A DNA stretch of 64,000 nucleotides from Pseudonocardia cypriaca. GTDB lineage: Bacteria; Actinomycetota; Actinomycetes; Mycobacteriales; Pseudonocardiaceae. The notes beneath the pieces were generated by a model. The model searched no databases. It worked only from the letters and a program-made list of their open reading frames with translations, and had not been told where the DNA came from. Position 1 is the first letter of the stretch. Each line of letters begins with the position of its first letter. This document shows, piece by piece, positions 23,525 through 32,897 of the stretch. The stretch lies in the NCBI RefSeq assembly GCF_006717045.1, contig NZ_VFPH01000002.1, positions 2,232,001-2,296,000 of the forward strand, in the 5' to 3' direction. The translations under genes were made by a program, and so were the position numbers.

Positions 23525-24142
23525 TCACGAGCGGCGGACGCGCTGTTCGCGCCCCCCGCCGGATGCCGCGGTTCCGACGGGCAGCGGCCCGTTGAGGACC
23601 CGGTCGACGTACTCCGCGGTGATCGCGACCAGGTCCTCGTCGTCAAGGCTCGCGACCGGGGGCAGCGCGAGGATGAACCGGGTCAGCGCGATCCCCAGCA
23701 GGTGCGTGCTCAGCAACCCGGCCCGCAGTTCCGCCTCGGCCCCGTCTCCCAGGAGCCGGCGGACCATCACGGTCACCTGATCGGCGAACACGGCGCGGAG
23801 CCGCTCGGCCGCCTCCTCGTGCGTGACCGCCGAGCGCAGCAGGATGCTGAGAGGACCGTTGCGGTCGTTGCGCCACATCGTCACGAAGTGGTTCGCGAGC
23901 ACCCCGCCGACCTCTTCGCGCGGGATCGCGCCGAGCTCGGGCAGCTTGAGGTCGACGTCCACGGCTGCCGCGAACAACCCGTCCTTGCTGCCGTAGTAGC
24001 GCATCACCATCGACGGGTCGATGTTGGCGTCCGTGGCCACCTGCCGGATGGTGGTCCGGTCGTAGCCCTGCTCGGTGAACCGAGCACGTGCTGCACTGAG
24101 GATCGCCTCACGCGCGGCGAGGGAGCGGTTCGTGAACGGCAT
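23525..24142 (-). CDS. TetR-family transcriptional regulator
   Basis: 205 residues. HTH at about 12-58: REAILSAARARFTEQGYDRT, TIRQVATDANIDPSMVMRYY, GSKDGLFAAAVDVDL. The C-terminal part is a TetR ligand-binding domain of the actinobacterial type. It is divergent from a nitroreductase-fold gene, and GCCAACGCGTGTTGC at 24156-24170 in the gap has short inverted arms (CAAC/GTTG) that may be its site. Confidence 0.92.
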   Translation of the reverse strand: MPFTNRSLAAREAILSAARARFTEQGYDRTTIRQVATDANIDPSMVMRYYGSKDGLFAAAVDVDLKLPELGAIPREEVGGVLANHFVTMWRNDRNGPLSILLRSAVTHEEAAERLRAVFADQVTVMVRRLLGDGAEAELRAGLLSTHLLGIALTRFILALPPVASLDDEDLVAITAEYVDRVLNGPLPVGTAASGGGREQRVRRS

Positions 24143-24337
24143 CTACCGACATTATGCCAACGCGTGTTGCAAGACCAGGACCCGCTGCGCCGCGCCGACA
24201 TCGGCGTCCGCGGTGGGGAACCGGAGATTGCTCGACGAAAGACGTGGCCGGGATGTCGAGACCGGCGTAGCGGCTCCGTCCCAGGGGCGGATGCGGCCGG
24301 CATGCCGCACCAGCCACCTACCGGAAGGACAGCCGCC

Positions 24338-24784
24338 ATGGCCGTCGCAGAGGACCTCGACCGCGCCACCGACTCGCAGTGGGACTGGGTCGCCGAGCAC
24401 ACCCGCACGTACCTGGACTCGGGCGGCACCGAGGGTCACGAGAACAACGGCGTGCACACCCTCGTGCTCGCCACGACCGGACGCCGGACCGGTACGCCTC
24501 GCCGCACCTGCCTGATCTACGGCACCTCGGGCGGCGACTACGTCGTCGTCGCCTCCAAGGGCGGCGCCGAGGAGGACCCGGCGTGGTTCATGAACCTCGA
24601 GGCCGACCCCGGCGTCGGGGTGCAGGTCGGCACTCGCCGCTTCACCGCGCGCGCCCGCGTCGCGTCCTCGGCCGAGCGCGCACCCCTCTGGGCCCAGATG
24701 GTGGAGATCTTCCCGCTCTACGACGAGTACGCGCAGAAGACCGACCGCGAGATCCCGATCGTCCTGCTCACCCCGCTCGGCTGA
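24338..24784 (+). CDS. Deazaflavin (F420)-dependent nitroreductase-family protein
   Basis: 148 residues from the ATG at 24338 (GGAAGGA 8 bases upstream; ATG 24302 is possible but lacks such a site). It has the split-barrel Ddn pattern: HTLVLATTGRRTGTPRRTCL, IYGTSGGDYVVVASKGGAEE, PAWFMNLEADPGVGVQVG, FTARARVASSAERAPLWAQM. These proteins use F420H2 or bind similar cofactors, and F420 is common in actinobacteria. Regulation by the divergent TetR is likely. Substrate unknown. Confidence 0.88.
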   Translation: MAVAEDLDRATDSQWDWVAEHTRTYLDSGGTEGHENNGVHTLVLATTGRRTGTPRRTCLIYGTSGGDYVVVASKGGAEEDPAWFMNLEADPGVGVQVGTRRFTARARVASSAERAPLWAQMVEIFPLYDEYAQKTDREIPIVLLTPLG

Positions 24785-24809
24785 TCCCCTGGTGAAGGCG
24801 AGCCGGGCT

Positions 24810-25550
24810 TCAGGTCAGCTCGTCGGAGCGGCCGGCTCCGATGCGGGACCACTGGGCGATGGGGCGTCCGTTCGTACGCCAGACCTCGGGGTTCTCGGCG
24901 TCACCCCAGGGCTGGGGCCAGCCGTCCGGGGAGTCCTCCCACGCCTCCTGGCGTCCGTAGACGGTCATGTCCAGCAGCCCGTGGGTGGGGGCCATGATCT
25001 CGACGCCGCGACCGCCGGTGTAGTACGTCTCGAACACCCGCTCGCCGTCGCGGACGTAGCAGACGAGGTGGTGGCGCTGCCAGTCGCGACCCTCCAGGAG
25101 TTGCGCCGCCGTCTTCTCGACCGAGTACCACGGCATCTCCAGGCCCATGAAGTCCCGGTAGCGGACGCTTTCCTCGTACGGGCCCTTGCAGAGCACGGCG
25201 TACGTCGCGTCCCGGGAGTGGATGTAGGACAGCTCGCGGACCTGGCTGTTGAAGAACGTGCAGCCCTCGCACTGCTCCGCGGCGGGCCTGCCGGGCCACC
25301 AGGCGTGGAAGTAAGCGATGAGCTGCTTCCGGCCTTCGAAGACGTCGAGGATCGTGACCGGTCCGTCGGGACCGATGACCTCGATGGTGGCGTCGACCTC
25401 CACCATCGGCAGCCGCCTCCGGGCCGCCGCGATCGCGTCCCCTTCGCGGGTGTGCTCCTTCTCGCGTGCGAGCAGTGCTTCCCGCGCCTCCTGCCAGGCC
25501 TTCCTGTCGACGACAGGCGGGAGGGCCGGTCCGGGTGACTGGTCGTTCAT
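24810..25550 (-). CDS. DUF899 thioredoxin-like protein
   Basis: 246 residues from the ATG at 25550 (GGAGGCG upstream). It has DUF899 features: AWQEAREALLAREKEHTREG, FEGRKQLIAYFHAWWPGRPA, EQCEGCTFFNSQVRELSYIH (the CxGC site takes the place of the thioredoxin CxxC), then DWQRHHLVCYVRDGERVF and YGRQEAWEDSPDGWPQ. Family members are thioredoxin-fold proteins of unknown substrate. It is probably co-transcribed with the epoxide hydrolase upstream (81-base gap). Confidence 0.87.
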   Translation of the reverse strand: MNDQSPGPALPPVVDRKAWQEAREALLAREKEHTREGDAIAAARRRLPMVEVDATIEVIGPDGPVTILDVFEGRKQLIAYFHAWWPGRPAAEQCEGCTFFNSQVRELSYIHSRDATYAVLCKGPYEESVRYRDFMGLEMPWYSVEKTAAQLLEGRDWQRHHLVCYVRDGERVFETYYTGGRGVEIMAPTHGLLDMTVYGRQEAWEDSPDGWPQPWGDAENPEVWRTNGRPIAQWSRIGAGRSDELT

Positions 25551-25631
25551 GATCGCCTCCATGCGTCTCGTTGTGGTTCTGCCCACCGACGAACGGGTCA
25601 CGCGGGAATCGACATCGGGCGCCTCACGTCA

Positions 25632-26639
25632 TCATGTCCGCCATGGCGCGAGGGAACGCACGAAGCTGATCATCGCTCGGCTGACGTCGTCGGATCGCTC
25701 CTGCTGGATCCAATGGCCGCAGCCCGGCAGCACGATCGCCTCGCGTGCGTGCGGCACCGCCGCCGAACGGCCCTCGATCAGCTCCGCAGCTCCCGGCAGC
25801 TTCGCGGCCAGGTCCCGGTCGCCGGTGATGTAGAGGGCGGGCTGCGTGATGACTGCGTTGTGCCACGGGCTGGTGAGCGCCCAGTTGCGGTCGAAGTTGC
25901 GGAACCAGTTCAGGGCCGGGGTGAAACCGGTGCGGGCGAAATCCTCGGCCACGGTGTCGATGTCCTGCTCGGTGAGCCAGCCGGGCAGCTCGCCCGGTTC
26001 CGGCCAGATGTCGAGCAGGTGGCCGCCCGCGGGGACGATCGGACTCCACGGATAGCCCTCGCCGGAGGCCCCGTACAGCGCGCGGCGTACCGTCGCGCGC
26101 GGGTCCTCGCCGAGCTCCTCGTCCGCGACGCCCGGCCGCTGGACGTAGACGGAGTAGTAGTTCTCGTAGTCCGCACCCGCGACGGCGCGTAGCCCGGCCA
26201 GGTGAGCGCCGTCGGCATGCGGCTGGAACGGCGTGCTCAAGGACACGACCCCGCGTACCACGTCGGGCCGCATCAGCGCCGCGTGCCAGGTGACGACCCC
26301 GCCCCAGTCATGTCCGGCCAGTACGGCACGTTCCTCGCCGAGCACGTCGACCAGCTGGATCACGTCGCCGACGGTGTGCAGGATCGTGTAGTCCTCGACG
26401 GCGTCCGGCAGTTCGGTTCGCCCGTAGCCCCGCTGGTCAGGGGCCACGGCGTGATATCCGGCCGCGGCCAATGCCAGGAGCTGGTGGCGCCAGGAGTACC
26501 AGGTTTCCGGGAAGCCGTGCAGCAACACCACGAGCGGTCCCGAGCCCGCCTCGGCGATGTGCATGCGGATCTCGCCCACCTGGACCGAACGGTGGGTGAT
26601 CCCGGTCGTCGAGGTGTCTTCCAGGGCGACGTTCTTCAT
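25632..26639 (-). CDS. Epoxide hydrolase-like alpha/beta hydrolase
   Basis: 335 residues. The oxyanion motif is HGFPE (41-45), the nucleophile is D111 in GHDWGG, and the catalytic His is in GCGHWIQQ near residue 305. The lid has tyrosines in DYENYYSVYVQRPG and GASGEGYPWSP, consistent with epoxide ring opening. The soluble enzyme turns epoxides into diols; the substrate is unknown. It is divergent from an AraC regulator that may control it. Confidence 0.9.
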   Translation of the reverse strand: MKNVALEDTSTTGITHRSVQVGEIRMHIAEAGSGPLVVLLHGFPETWYSWRHQLLALAAAGYHAVAPDQRGYGRTELPDAVEDYTILHTVGDVIQLVDVLGEERAVLAGHDWGGVVTWHAALMRPDVVRGVVSLSTPFQPHADGAHLAGLRAVAGADYENYYSVYVQRPGVADEELGEDPRATVRRALYGASGEGYPWSPIVPAGGHLLDIWPEPGELPGWLTEQDIDTVAEDFARTGFTPALNWFRNFDRNWALTSPWHNAVITQPALYITGDRDLAAKLPGAAELIEGRSAAVPHAREAIVLPGCGHWIQQERSDDVSRAMISFVRSLAPWRT

Positions 26640-26749
26640 GATCCGAAACTATGAGCGCGAAGGCGGCAACGCCCATGGCCGCGCTGCTCACGTCGATACC
26701 CGATCGGCTCGGCCACCCGGGGACGAACAGGTCCTTGTTAGCCTCCGGC

Positions 26750-27688
26750 ATGGACGTGATCGCCGACATGTTGTCGGCAGCGCGGGCCGGCGGAGCGACG
26801 ACGGTCCGGCTGCGTGCCGCGGCCCCCTGGGGCGTCCGGCGCGACCGCGTCCCCTCCGTGGCGTGCCACCTGGTCACGCAGGGAACCTGCTGGCTGCGCA
26901 CCCCCGGGGCAGAGCCGCTGCGGCTGGAGACCGGCGACTTCGCGCTGCTGCCGGACGGCGCCGGGCACACCCTGTCCAGCGACCGGCAGGGTTCCCGCGT
27001 TCTCGACGACGACGTCATCGCGGACCGGCCGCGACGTGCTGGACCCGAGATCGACATCGGGGGCATCGGCCCGGAGACCCGATGGCTCTGTGCCGGCTAC
27101 CGCTCCACGGGCGCCCTGCCCCCTCCCCTGCTGGCACTCCTCCCACCGGTGCTGCACGTTCCGGCGCGGGAGTCGGCGGTGCGAGGCGACCTGACGGACA
27201 CGCTCCGGATGCTGGCCCGCGAAGCCACCGCCGATCGCCCCGGCTCGCAGATCATCATCGACCGGCTCGTCGACATCCTGGTCGTTCACGCCCTGCGCGA
27301 ATGGCTGCTGTCCGGCCTCGCAGCCACGTGGCCCGCCGCGCTCCACGACCTCCCAGTCGCCACGGCGGTGACCGCGCTGCACCACGAGCTCCACCGGCCG
27401 TGGACGCTCGACGAGCTGGCCGCGCGGTCCGGGCTGTCCCGTGCGACGCTCACCAGACGGTTCACCCTCCTGATCGGCGAGCCCCCACTCAGCTACCTGA
27501 GGCACAAGCGGATGGAACTGGCCGCACGCCGGCTGCGGGAGAGCGACGAGACGCTGACAGCCATCGCCGACCGCGTCGGCTACGCCTCGGAGTTCGCCTT
27601 CTCCCGAGCGTTCTCCCGAACCTTCGGCGTGGCACCGGGCCGCTACCGCGCAGCCAACAGACCGGACCGAGAATGCCGTGATGTGTGA
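26750..27688 (+). CDS. AraC-family regulator (cupin sensor)
   Basis: 312 residues from the ATG at 26750. The N-terminal cupin (CHLVTQGTCWLRTPGAEPLR, LETGDFALLPDGAGHTLSSD) is typical of AraC_binding_2/cupin_6 regulators. The C-terminal double HTH at about 215-305 has WTLDELAARSGLSRATLTRR, TLIGEPPLSYLRHKRMELAA and IADRVGYASEFAFSRAFSRT. The frame is open to 26651, but the shorter start fits the family. It is divergent from the epoxide hydrolase, and its last codons overlap the amidase gene by 11 bases. Confidence 0.9.
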   Translation: MDVIADMLSAARAGGATTVRLRAAAPWGVRRDRVPSVACHLVTQGTCWLRTPGAEPLRLETGDFALLPDGAGHTLSSDRQGSRVLDDDVIADRPRRAGPEIDIGGIGPETRWLCAGYRSTGALPPPLLALLPPVLHVPARESAVRGDLTDTLRMLAREATADRPGSQIIIDRLVDILVVHALREWLLSGLAATWPAALHDLPVATAVTALHHELHRPWTLDELAARSGLSRATLTRRFTLLIGEPPLSYLRHKRMELAARRLRESDETLTAIADRVGYASEFAFSRAFSRTFGVAPGRYRAANRPDRECRDV

Positions 27689-28667
27689 CGACCGAGATGC
27701 AGAGCCGCGACGGCTCGGGCGCCGCACCATGCTGCGCGCCGGTCTCGCGCTCGGCACGTCCTTGCCACTGCTACCGGTGCTCGACGGGCCGGCGTCGGCC
27801 GCACCGCCTGCCGAGAACCTGGCCGGGCTCGGTGTCCACCGGCGGGACGAGTGGGCGGACGGCCGACCGGCCACCGGGCCTCTGCACGCCGAAGCCGACG
27901 GCGACGTCCGGTTCCTGCTCGTACACCACAGCGCCTCGTCGAACACGTACGCGGCCGCTGAGGTGCCTGGTCTGATCCGAGGCTTCTACGCGGCGCACAC
28001 CGGCGGCAAAGGATGGCCGGACGTCGCCTACAACTTCTTCGTCGACCGGTACGGCGAGATCTGGGAAGGCCGCACGGGCAGCCTGGCAGCACCGGTGATC
28101 GGGGACGCGACCGGAGGCAACCAGGGCTTCTCCCAGCTGTGCTGCCTGATCGGGGACCACCGCACCGAACCGCCCACGGCGGCCGCATCGGATTCCCTCA
28201 GCCACCTGCTGGCGGCGCTGGCCGACCGGCACGGCATCGACACCGCACCGGGCGCCACCACGACGTTCGTCTCGCGAGGCTCGAACCGATGGGCCGTGGG
28301 CAGGACCGTGACCACCAGCACCATCGCCGGGCACCGCGACATGTCGCGGACCGAATGTCCCGGCGATGCCTGCTACGCGCTGATCCACGGCCCCATCACG
28401 GAACGCGTCAACCTCCGCCGCCGGCCGCACGCGGCACCGATCAGATCGACGACCACGGCGCCGCCGCCTTCGCTCGGAGCGTCTGCCCCTGGCTCTGCGT
28501 CTCAGCCGACGCCCGGCCGACCTGCCGGTGACACCTCGGCGGACGGCCTGCTACCACTCGTGATCGGTGGCGGTTCGCTGGCTGCGCTGACCGCCGGTCT
28601 CGCCCTGCGGCTCCGGCGATCGCGACGTTCACCCGCCGAGGAGGAGCACGGGAGGTCCACGCGGTGA
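27678..28667 (+). CDS. Secreted N-acetylmuramoyl-L-alanine amidase (PGRP type) with C-terminal anchor
   Basis: 329 residues. A Tat-like signal (LGRRTMLRAGLALGTSLPLL, AxA cleavage near 41) is followed by an amidase_2/PGRP domain at about 48-240: FLLVHHSASSNTYAAAEVPG, GKGWPDVAYNFFVDRYGEIW, EGRTGSLAAP, and IAGHRDMSRTECPGD with the zinc His and Cys. A Pro/Ser/Thr-rich linker follows, then one membrane segment (LLPLVIGGGSLAALTAGLAL) and a basic end. It likely cuts peptidoglycan while tethered to the membrane. Its start overlaps the AraC gene by 11 bases. Confidence 0.9.
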   Translation: MMCDDRDAEPRRLGRRTMLRAGLALGTSLPLLPVLDGPASAAPPAENLAGLGVHRRDEWADGRPATGPLHAEADGDVRFLLVHHSASSNTYAAAEVPGLIRGFYAAHTGGKGWPDVAYNFFVDRYGEIWEGRTGSLAAPVIGDATGGNQGFSQLCCLIGDHRTEPPTAAASDSLSHLLAALADRHGIDTAPGATTTFVSRGSNRWAVGRTVTTSTIAGHRDMSRTECPGDACYALIHGPITERVNLRRRPHAAPIRSTTTAPPPSLGASAPGSASQPTPGRPAGDTSADGLLPLVIGGGSLAALTAGLALRLRRSRRSPAEEEHGRSTR

Positions 28668-28746
28668 CCGCCCACGATCGAGCCGCACGGCTCCACGGGC
28701 GGGACCGGCGACCGCGGCGTTCTGCGGCAGCCGCCGGCGTGCGCTC

Positions 28747-30462
28747 CTACAGGACGCCCGCGAACCGCAGGAACGACGCGATCGAGGTGACCGCCGCACC
28801 GTCGGGCAGCCGCACGCCCGCCGCCGGGGTCCAGCCGGACTGGTTCAGGTACGACCGCGGATCGTGTCGTATCTGGCCGATGAGCGTCTCGGCCACGATC
28901 CGGCTTCCGACGGGTCCGAGGGCTTCACCGTTGGTGCGCACCTCGGACTCCCGCAGGATGTAGAACCACAGCGGTGTCCTGTCCACGAACCCGCCCTTGT
29001 CCAGGGCGTCACGCACACCCTGGTCGAGCCCGGTGGTCAGCTCCGGTGTCGTCAGTGGCGGGATCCCGAGTGCGGCGGCGACCGCCTGACCGGTGGGGAT
29101 GCTCAGCCGGAACCCGCGGAGGAGGTTGCGTCGCGCGAGGTGCTTGAGCAGCGTCTCCAGCGCACCGCCCGCCGGTACCTGCGTTCCTGCGACCTGGTTG
29201 ACCATGTTCGCGAGCGGGGCGGCCAGGAAGGTGTCGATCGGCCGCGCGGACCGGATCGGGAAGGCGACGTCGAGCTCGACGAAGCGGTCCCACTCCGCGG
29301 TCCAGTTGTCGGGCAGCTCGTCGGCACCGCCGATGAAGCCGCCCGTACCCGTGAACTGGAAGAGTTGTTCGAGGGTCGCCTGCGGCTGGAAGATGTTGCC
29401 GGGGGCACCGAAGTTGCGGTTCCAGTCGTAGATGCCGCGCACCATGCTGTGGCCGAACCGGAAAGCGGCCACCGAGAACTCCAAGGGCATATACGGCCGC
29501 GGCCGGTCGGCGAGCCCCAGCAGGTCGTCCTCGCTTGCGAGCACGCGATCCACGGCGCCGTCCTCGAGGACGGTCGCGAGGTAGTCGTGGACGCACAGCC
29601 ACTGGTAGGTCCAGCGGGTGAGGTCGCGGGCACGGGAGAAGACGTCGCCGACCCCGGTGCGCTCGGGTTCGTTGTCGCGTACCCAGTCGACGGCATTGTT
29701 GTGGAAGCGCAGGAACGCCACGTGCAGCTGGGCGACGACGAGGTTCTCGTCGTTGCGGGCGTCGCCGATCTGCGGGACCCGGTTCACCCGGGGTAGGTCA
29801 CGCTCACGGTCGTCGACCGGCGGGATGACCACCCCACCGCCACCCGCGACGGCCAGCTCACCGAGCTGCAGCTTGGCGCGGTCGTCCGCCCGGTACGGCA
29901 CTGCGATCTCGTTCGGGTTCGGCTGCGCGAAGGGCCCGTCGCCGTACACGGAGTCGAGGTTGAGCGCAGGATTCCGCTTGTTCACCAGCAACGCGACCAC
30001 CCCGGCCGGGGGCATCGGAGCCAGTGGGGTCACGTCGATCCCGACGACCTTGTCGTTGTCGGTGGCCGCGGTCAGGTCGTGATCGACGAACTGTCCCCAG
30101 TAGGTGTGGATCGGCGGGATGGGCGCGTTCGCCTGTGGCGCACCCTGCTCGATCATGGCGTTGCCCAGGTCGTTCAGGGCGTCCACGGTGTTCGCCGCGA
30201 TAGCGGCTGTGTCCGCCGGTAGGAGCTTGGTGGGATCGGAAACGAGCGCTGGGAACAGGTAGTCGAAGTCGGTGACGCCGGCCATCGCCAGTGCCTCCGC
30301 CACGTCCGCGGTCTTGGCCACCTCGGCGTCCTGCGTGACATCGCTCAGCCGGACCGAACCGGCGTCGACGGCTTCCTTGGCCCCGGGCGCGGCATCGACG
30401 ATCGCGTGCGCGCCGTGCCGCATCCGGGTGATGACCCGCCGTCCCTCGACGTTCTCGCTCAT
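28747..30462 (-). CDS. Animal-type heme peroxidase
   Basis: 571 residues from the ATG at 30462 (AGGAGG 6 bases upstream). Distal His128 lies in HTYWGQFVDHDLTAATDND with the calcium Asp next to it. LVVAQLHVAFLRFHNNAVDW carries helix features of the family, and the proximal His is in FRFGHSMVRGIYDWNRNF. These match the myeloperoxidase/cyclooxygenase superfamily (An_peroxidase), which occurs in some bacteria. No signal peptide is seen. It probably oxidises halides or organic substrates with peroxide. It is on the same strand as, and 116 bases after, the PfkB gene. Confidence 0.9.
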   Translation of the reverse strand: MSENVEGRRVITRMRHGAHAIVDAAPGAKEAVDAGSVRLSDVTQDAEVAKTADVAEALAMAGVTDFDYLFPALVSDPTKLLPADTAAIAANTVDALNDLGNAMIEQGAPQANAPIPPIHTYWGQFVDHDLTAATDNDKVVGIDVTPLAPMPPAGVVALLVNKRNPALNLDSVYGDGPFAQPNPNEIAVPYRADDRAKLQLGELAVAGGGGVVIPPVDDRERDLPRVNRVPQIGDARNDENLVVAQLHVAFLRFHNNAVDWVRDNEPERTGVGDVFSRARDLTRWTYQWLCVHDYLATVLEDGAVDRVLASEDDLLGLADRPRPYMPLEFSVAAFRFGHSMVRGIYDWNRNFGAPGNIFQPQATLEQLFQFTGTGGFIGGADELPDNWTAEWDRFVELDVAFPIRSARPIDTFLAAPLANMVNQVAGTQVPAGGALETLLKHLARRNLLRGFRLSIPTGQAVAAALGIPPLTTPELTTGLDQGVRDALDKGGFVDRTPLWFYILRESEVRTNGEALGPVGSRIVAETLIGQIRHDPRSYLNQSGWTPAAGVRLPDGAAVTSIASFLRFAGVL

Positions 30463-30578
30463 GCGTACCTCCTGTGATCCCTCGACCCGCCAGCGGCGAG
30501 CCCCCAGGAGGGAGGGCGAAGTGGCCCCGACAGATACCCGCAGCGAGGATGCCGGCGGCAAGCCGTCCGAGCCTCTCT

Positions 30579-31514
30579 TCACGACGGTGGGGTGACCGAT
30601 GCCCACGGGACGAGGTCCGGTGCGAGCCGGGCGATGTCGTCCAGGTGGGGGGCGGCCGCACCGCCGTAGTCACGGGTCGACAGTGATCCGCACCAAGTGG
30701 CCAGGCGGAGACAGGCGTCGAGGTCGAGGCCGTTCGCGAGCCCGGCGACGAAGCCGGCGTCGAAGCAGTCGCCGGCCCCGACCGTGTCCACGACGGTGAC
30801 CTCCGGCGGCGTCGCGGTGCACCGCACTGCGCCGTGGGCTGCCAGCGCCGCGTCGGCTCCGTTCTTCACGGCGACGACGGGGGTCAGCGCGGCGAGGTCC
30901 TCGACCGCGTCCGGCAGCTGCTCTCGGCCGGTGAGCCGGCGTGCCTCGGCGGCGTTCGGCAGGAACACGTCGATCGATCGGAGGACGGTGCGGACGGCGG
31001 GATCGCGCAGTGTGGATTCCACGTGCTGGGGGTCCATGACGACTCGGGCGTCCACGGCGCGGGCGGCGTCGACCACGGCGGCCAACCGCTCTCCCCGCCG
31101 CAGCTCGGCGATGAGCACGATCGCCGGGCGGTGCCGGATGATGGCGCCCGTGACGTCGCGGGGAGGCACCGGTTCCTTGAACGACAGGAAGCCGCGTTCC
31201 CCCGCGTGGGAGGCTGCGACGCTCACGTTGCGGACCGCGTGGTCGTGGACCAGGTAGGCCGACGTGTCGAGCCCTTCGGCTGCGGCGGTGTCGAGCAGGA
31301 GGCGGCTGTAGGGGTCGTCGCCGAGCTGGGCCGCCCAGGTCGGCGGGATCCGGAGGCGGTGCAGCGCGCGGGCATGGGTGAACGCGCCGCCTGCGAGGAC
31401 CCGGATCTGGCTCGCGAAGATCTCCTCGCCGGGTTGCGGCCAGCGCGGCAGGCCTGCGAACACCATGTCGATGTAGTAATCGCCGATGACGAGGACGCCG
31501 TGCTCGTCCGTCAC
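30579..31514 (-). CDS. PfkB/ribokinase-family carbohydrate kinase
   Basis: 311 residues from the GTG at 31514, which overlaps the stop of the GH4 gene (GTGA junction). N-terminal GDYYIDMVFAGLP and GGAFTHARALHRL form the sugar site. The C-terminal PfkB signature DTVGAGDCFDAGFVAGLANG contains the catalytic Asp and anion hole. It phosphorylates a sugar or nucleoside. Coupling to the glycosidase suggests that it acts on the released sugar. Substrate not determinable. Confidence 0.9.
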   Translation of the reverse strand: MTDEHGVLVIGDYYIDMVFAGLPRWPQPGEEIFASQIRVLAGGAFTHARALHRLRIPPTWAAQLGDDPYSRLLLDTAAAEGLDTSAYLVHDHAVRNVSVAASHAGERGFLSFKEPVPPRDVTGAIIRHRPAIVLIAELRRGERLAAVVDAARAVDARVVMDPQHVESTLRDPAVRTVLRSIDVFLPNAAEARRLTGREQLPDAVEDLAALTPVVAVKNGADAALAAHGAVRCTATPPEVTVVDTVGAGDCFDAGFVAGLANGLDLDACLRLATWCGSLSTRDYGGAAAPHLDDIARLAPDLVPWASVTPPS

Positions 31515-32878
31515 GTCCAGGTTCCCGTGTACTCGTGGTGGGCACGGAGGTAGTCCGCCGCCAGGCTGCGGGCCCGGGGGAAGGACACGACGAGCGGGTG
31601 CGCCATGAGGGCTCGGACGGCGGTGTCCCGGGACCGGGTGCGGATGGCCTCCGCCGCCAGCCGTTCGAAGCTCTTCACCTGCCGCATGAGTCCTGCCTGC
31701 AGCGGAGGCACGGCACCGATGGGTAGCGGCCGGATCCCGGTGGCGTCGGCAACCACGCTGATCTCGGCCACGTCGGTGGGTTCGAGGTCCGGCAGGCATC
31801 CGGCGTTGGGGACGTTCGCGGCGGTGTAGCGGGGTGGCCCGCCTGCGAGGGCCTCGATGAGGTCGAGCGCCACTCCGGCGTACCCCTCCGTCCCCTCGCC
31901 CAACGTGCGCTCATGCGTGATGGCCGAGCCCGCTGGTTCGGCGTAGTGCATGTAGGTCGATCGGCGCCCTGCCTCGTAGGCCCGGTAGGCGGCGACCGCC
32001 TCGTCGGGTCGCTGCTGCGGGTCGAGATCGGCCAGTTCGCGCAGCAGCACCCGGTTGCGCTCGGCGACTTCCTCGCCGCGCGTCGCCGTCTCGGCCTGGA
32101 TGTCTGCCAGCGCCTGTTCGGCGAAGTAGTAGTAGAACAGGTACTCGTTGCTCCAGGTGCCGAGCAACCTGAGCAGCTCGGTCGGGAAGAACCGCTGCAG
32201 GGTGGCCCGCCGGAACTCGTCGTTGCCGAGCAGCGGCGACAGGAGCTCCCGCCCGTGCAGGTCCCGCACCGCCCGGCACCACGACAGGTGGTTGAGCCCG
32301 TACACCTCGGGGCGCAGGTCGTTGGGCGCGAGCCCGTGCCAGGCGGCGACCGCGTGCTGGGCGAGGTTCGCGCTGTCGCAGATCCCGACGGTTCGCTCGA
32401 AACCCGCGTCCCGCAGGGCCTGGGTCACCAGGCCTGCCGGGTTGGTGAAGTTGAAAAGCCAGGCCTGTGGACTGCGCGTCGCAACCGACTCGGCGTACTC
32501 GAGGATCGTCGGCACGGTGCGCACCGCCATCGCGAACCCGCCCGGGCCGGTCGTCTCCTGTCCGAGCACGCCATGGCGCAGCGCGATGCGCTCGTCGGTG
32601 ATGCGACCGCAGTCGCCCCCCTGCCGGATGGTGGTCACGACGTAGTCGACGCCCTCGAACGCCTCGGCCGGGTCGGTGGTGGTCCGCACCCCGACCGAGG
32701 AGTACGGCCGCGCCACCGCCGCCGCCACCGCTCCGAGGAGCCGCAGCCTCTCCGCGTCGATGTCCAGCAGCACGATCTCCTCCAACCCGAGCGCGTGCGC
32801 TCGAGCCGCGGCACTCTCGACGAACAGCGGGGCGCGCACCCCTCCACCACCGACGAGGGCGAGCTTGCGGCTTCCCAT
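31511..32878 (-). CDS. Family 4 glycoside hydrolase (6-phospho-beta-glucosidase-like)
   Basis: 455 residues from the ATG at 32878 (GGAGGAGAG upstream). The NAD-binding start LALVGGGGVRAPLFVESAAA, the motif LFNFTNPAGLVTQALRDAGF, the metal-binding Cys in GICDSANLAQH and His in VYGLNHLSWCRAVRD are the GH4 hallmarks. GH4 enzymes cleave glycosides by an NAD+/Mn2+ redox mechanism, often on phosphorylated sugars. No PTS is nearby, so the source of any phospho-sugar is unclear. Second gene of a GntR-GH4-kinase operon. Confidence 0.92.
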   Translation of the reverse strand: MGSRKLALVGGGGVRAPLFVESAAARAHALGLEEIVLLDIDAERLRLLGAVAAAVARPYSSVGVRTTTDPAEAFEGVDYVVTTIRQGGDCGRITDERIALRHGVLGQETTGPGGFAMAVRTVPTILEYAESVATRSPQAWLFNFTNPAGLVTQALRDAGFERTVGICDSANLAQHAVAAWHGLAPNDLRPEVYGLNHLSWCRAVRDLHGRELLSPLLGNDEFRRATLQRFFPTELLRLLGTWSNEYLFYYYFAEQALADIQAETATRGEEVAERNRVLLRELADLDPQQRPDEAVAAYRAYEAGRRSTYMHYAEPAGSAITHERTLGEGTEGYAGVALDLIEALAGGPPRYTAANVPNAGCLPDLEPTDVAEISVVADATGIRPLPIGAVPPLQAGLMRQVKSFERLAAEAIRTRSRDTAVRALMAHPLVVSFPRARSLAADYLRAHHEYTGTWT

Positions 32879-32897
32879 GACGATCTCTCCTCCCTGC

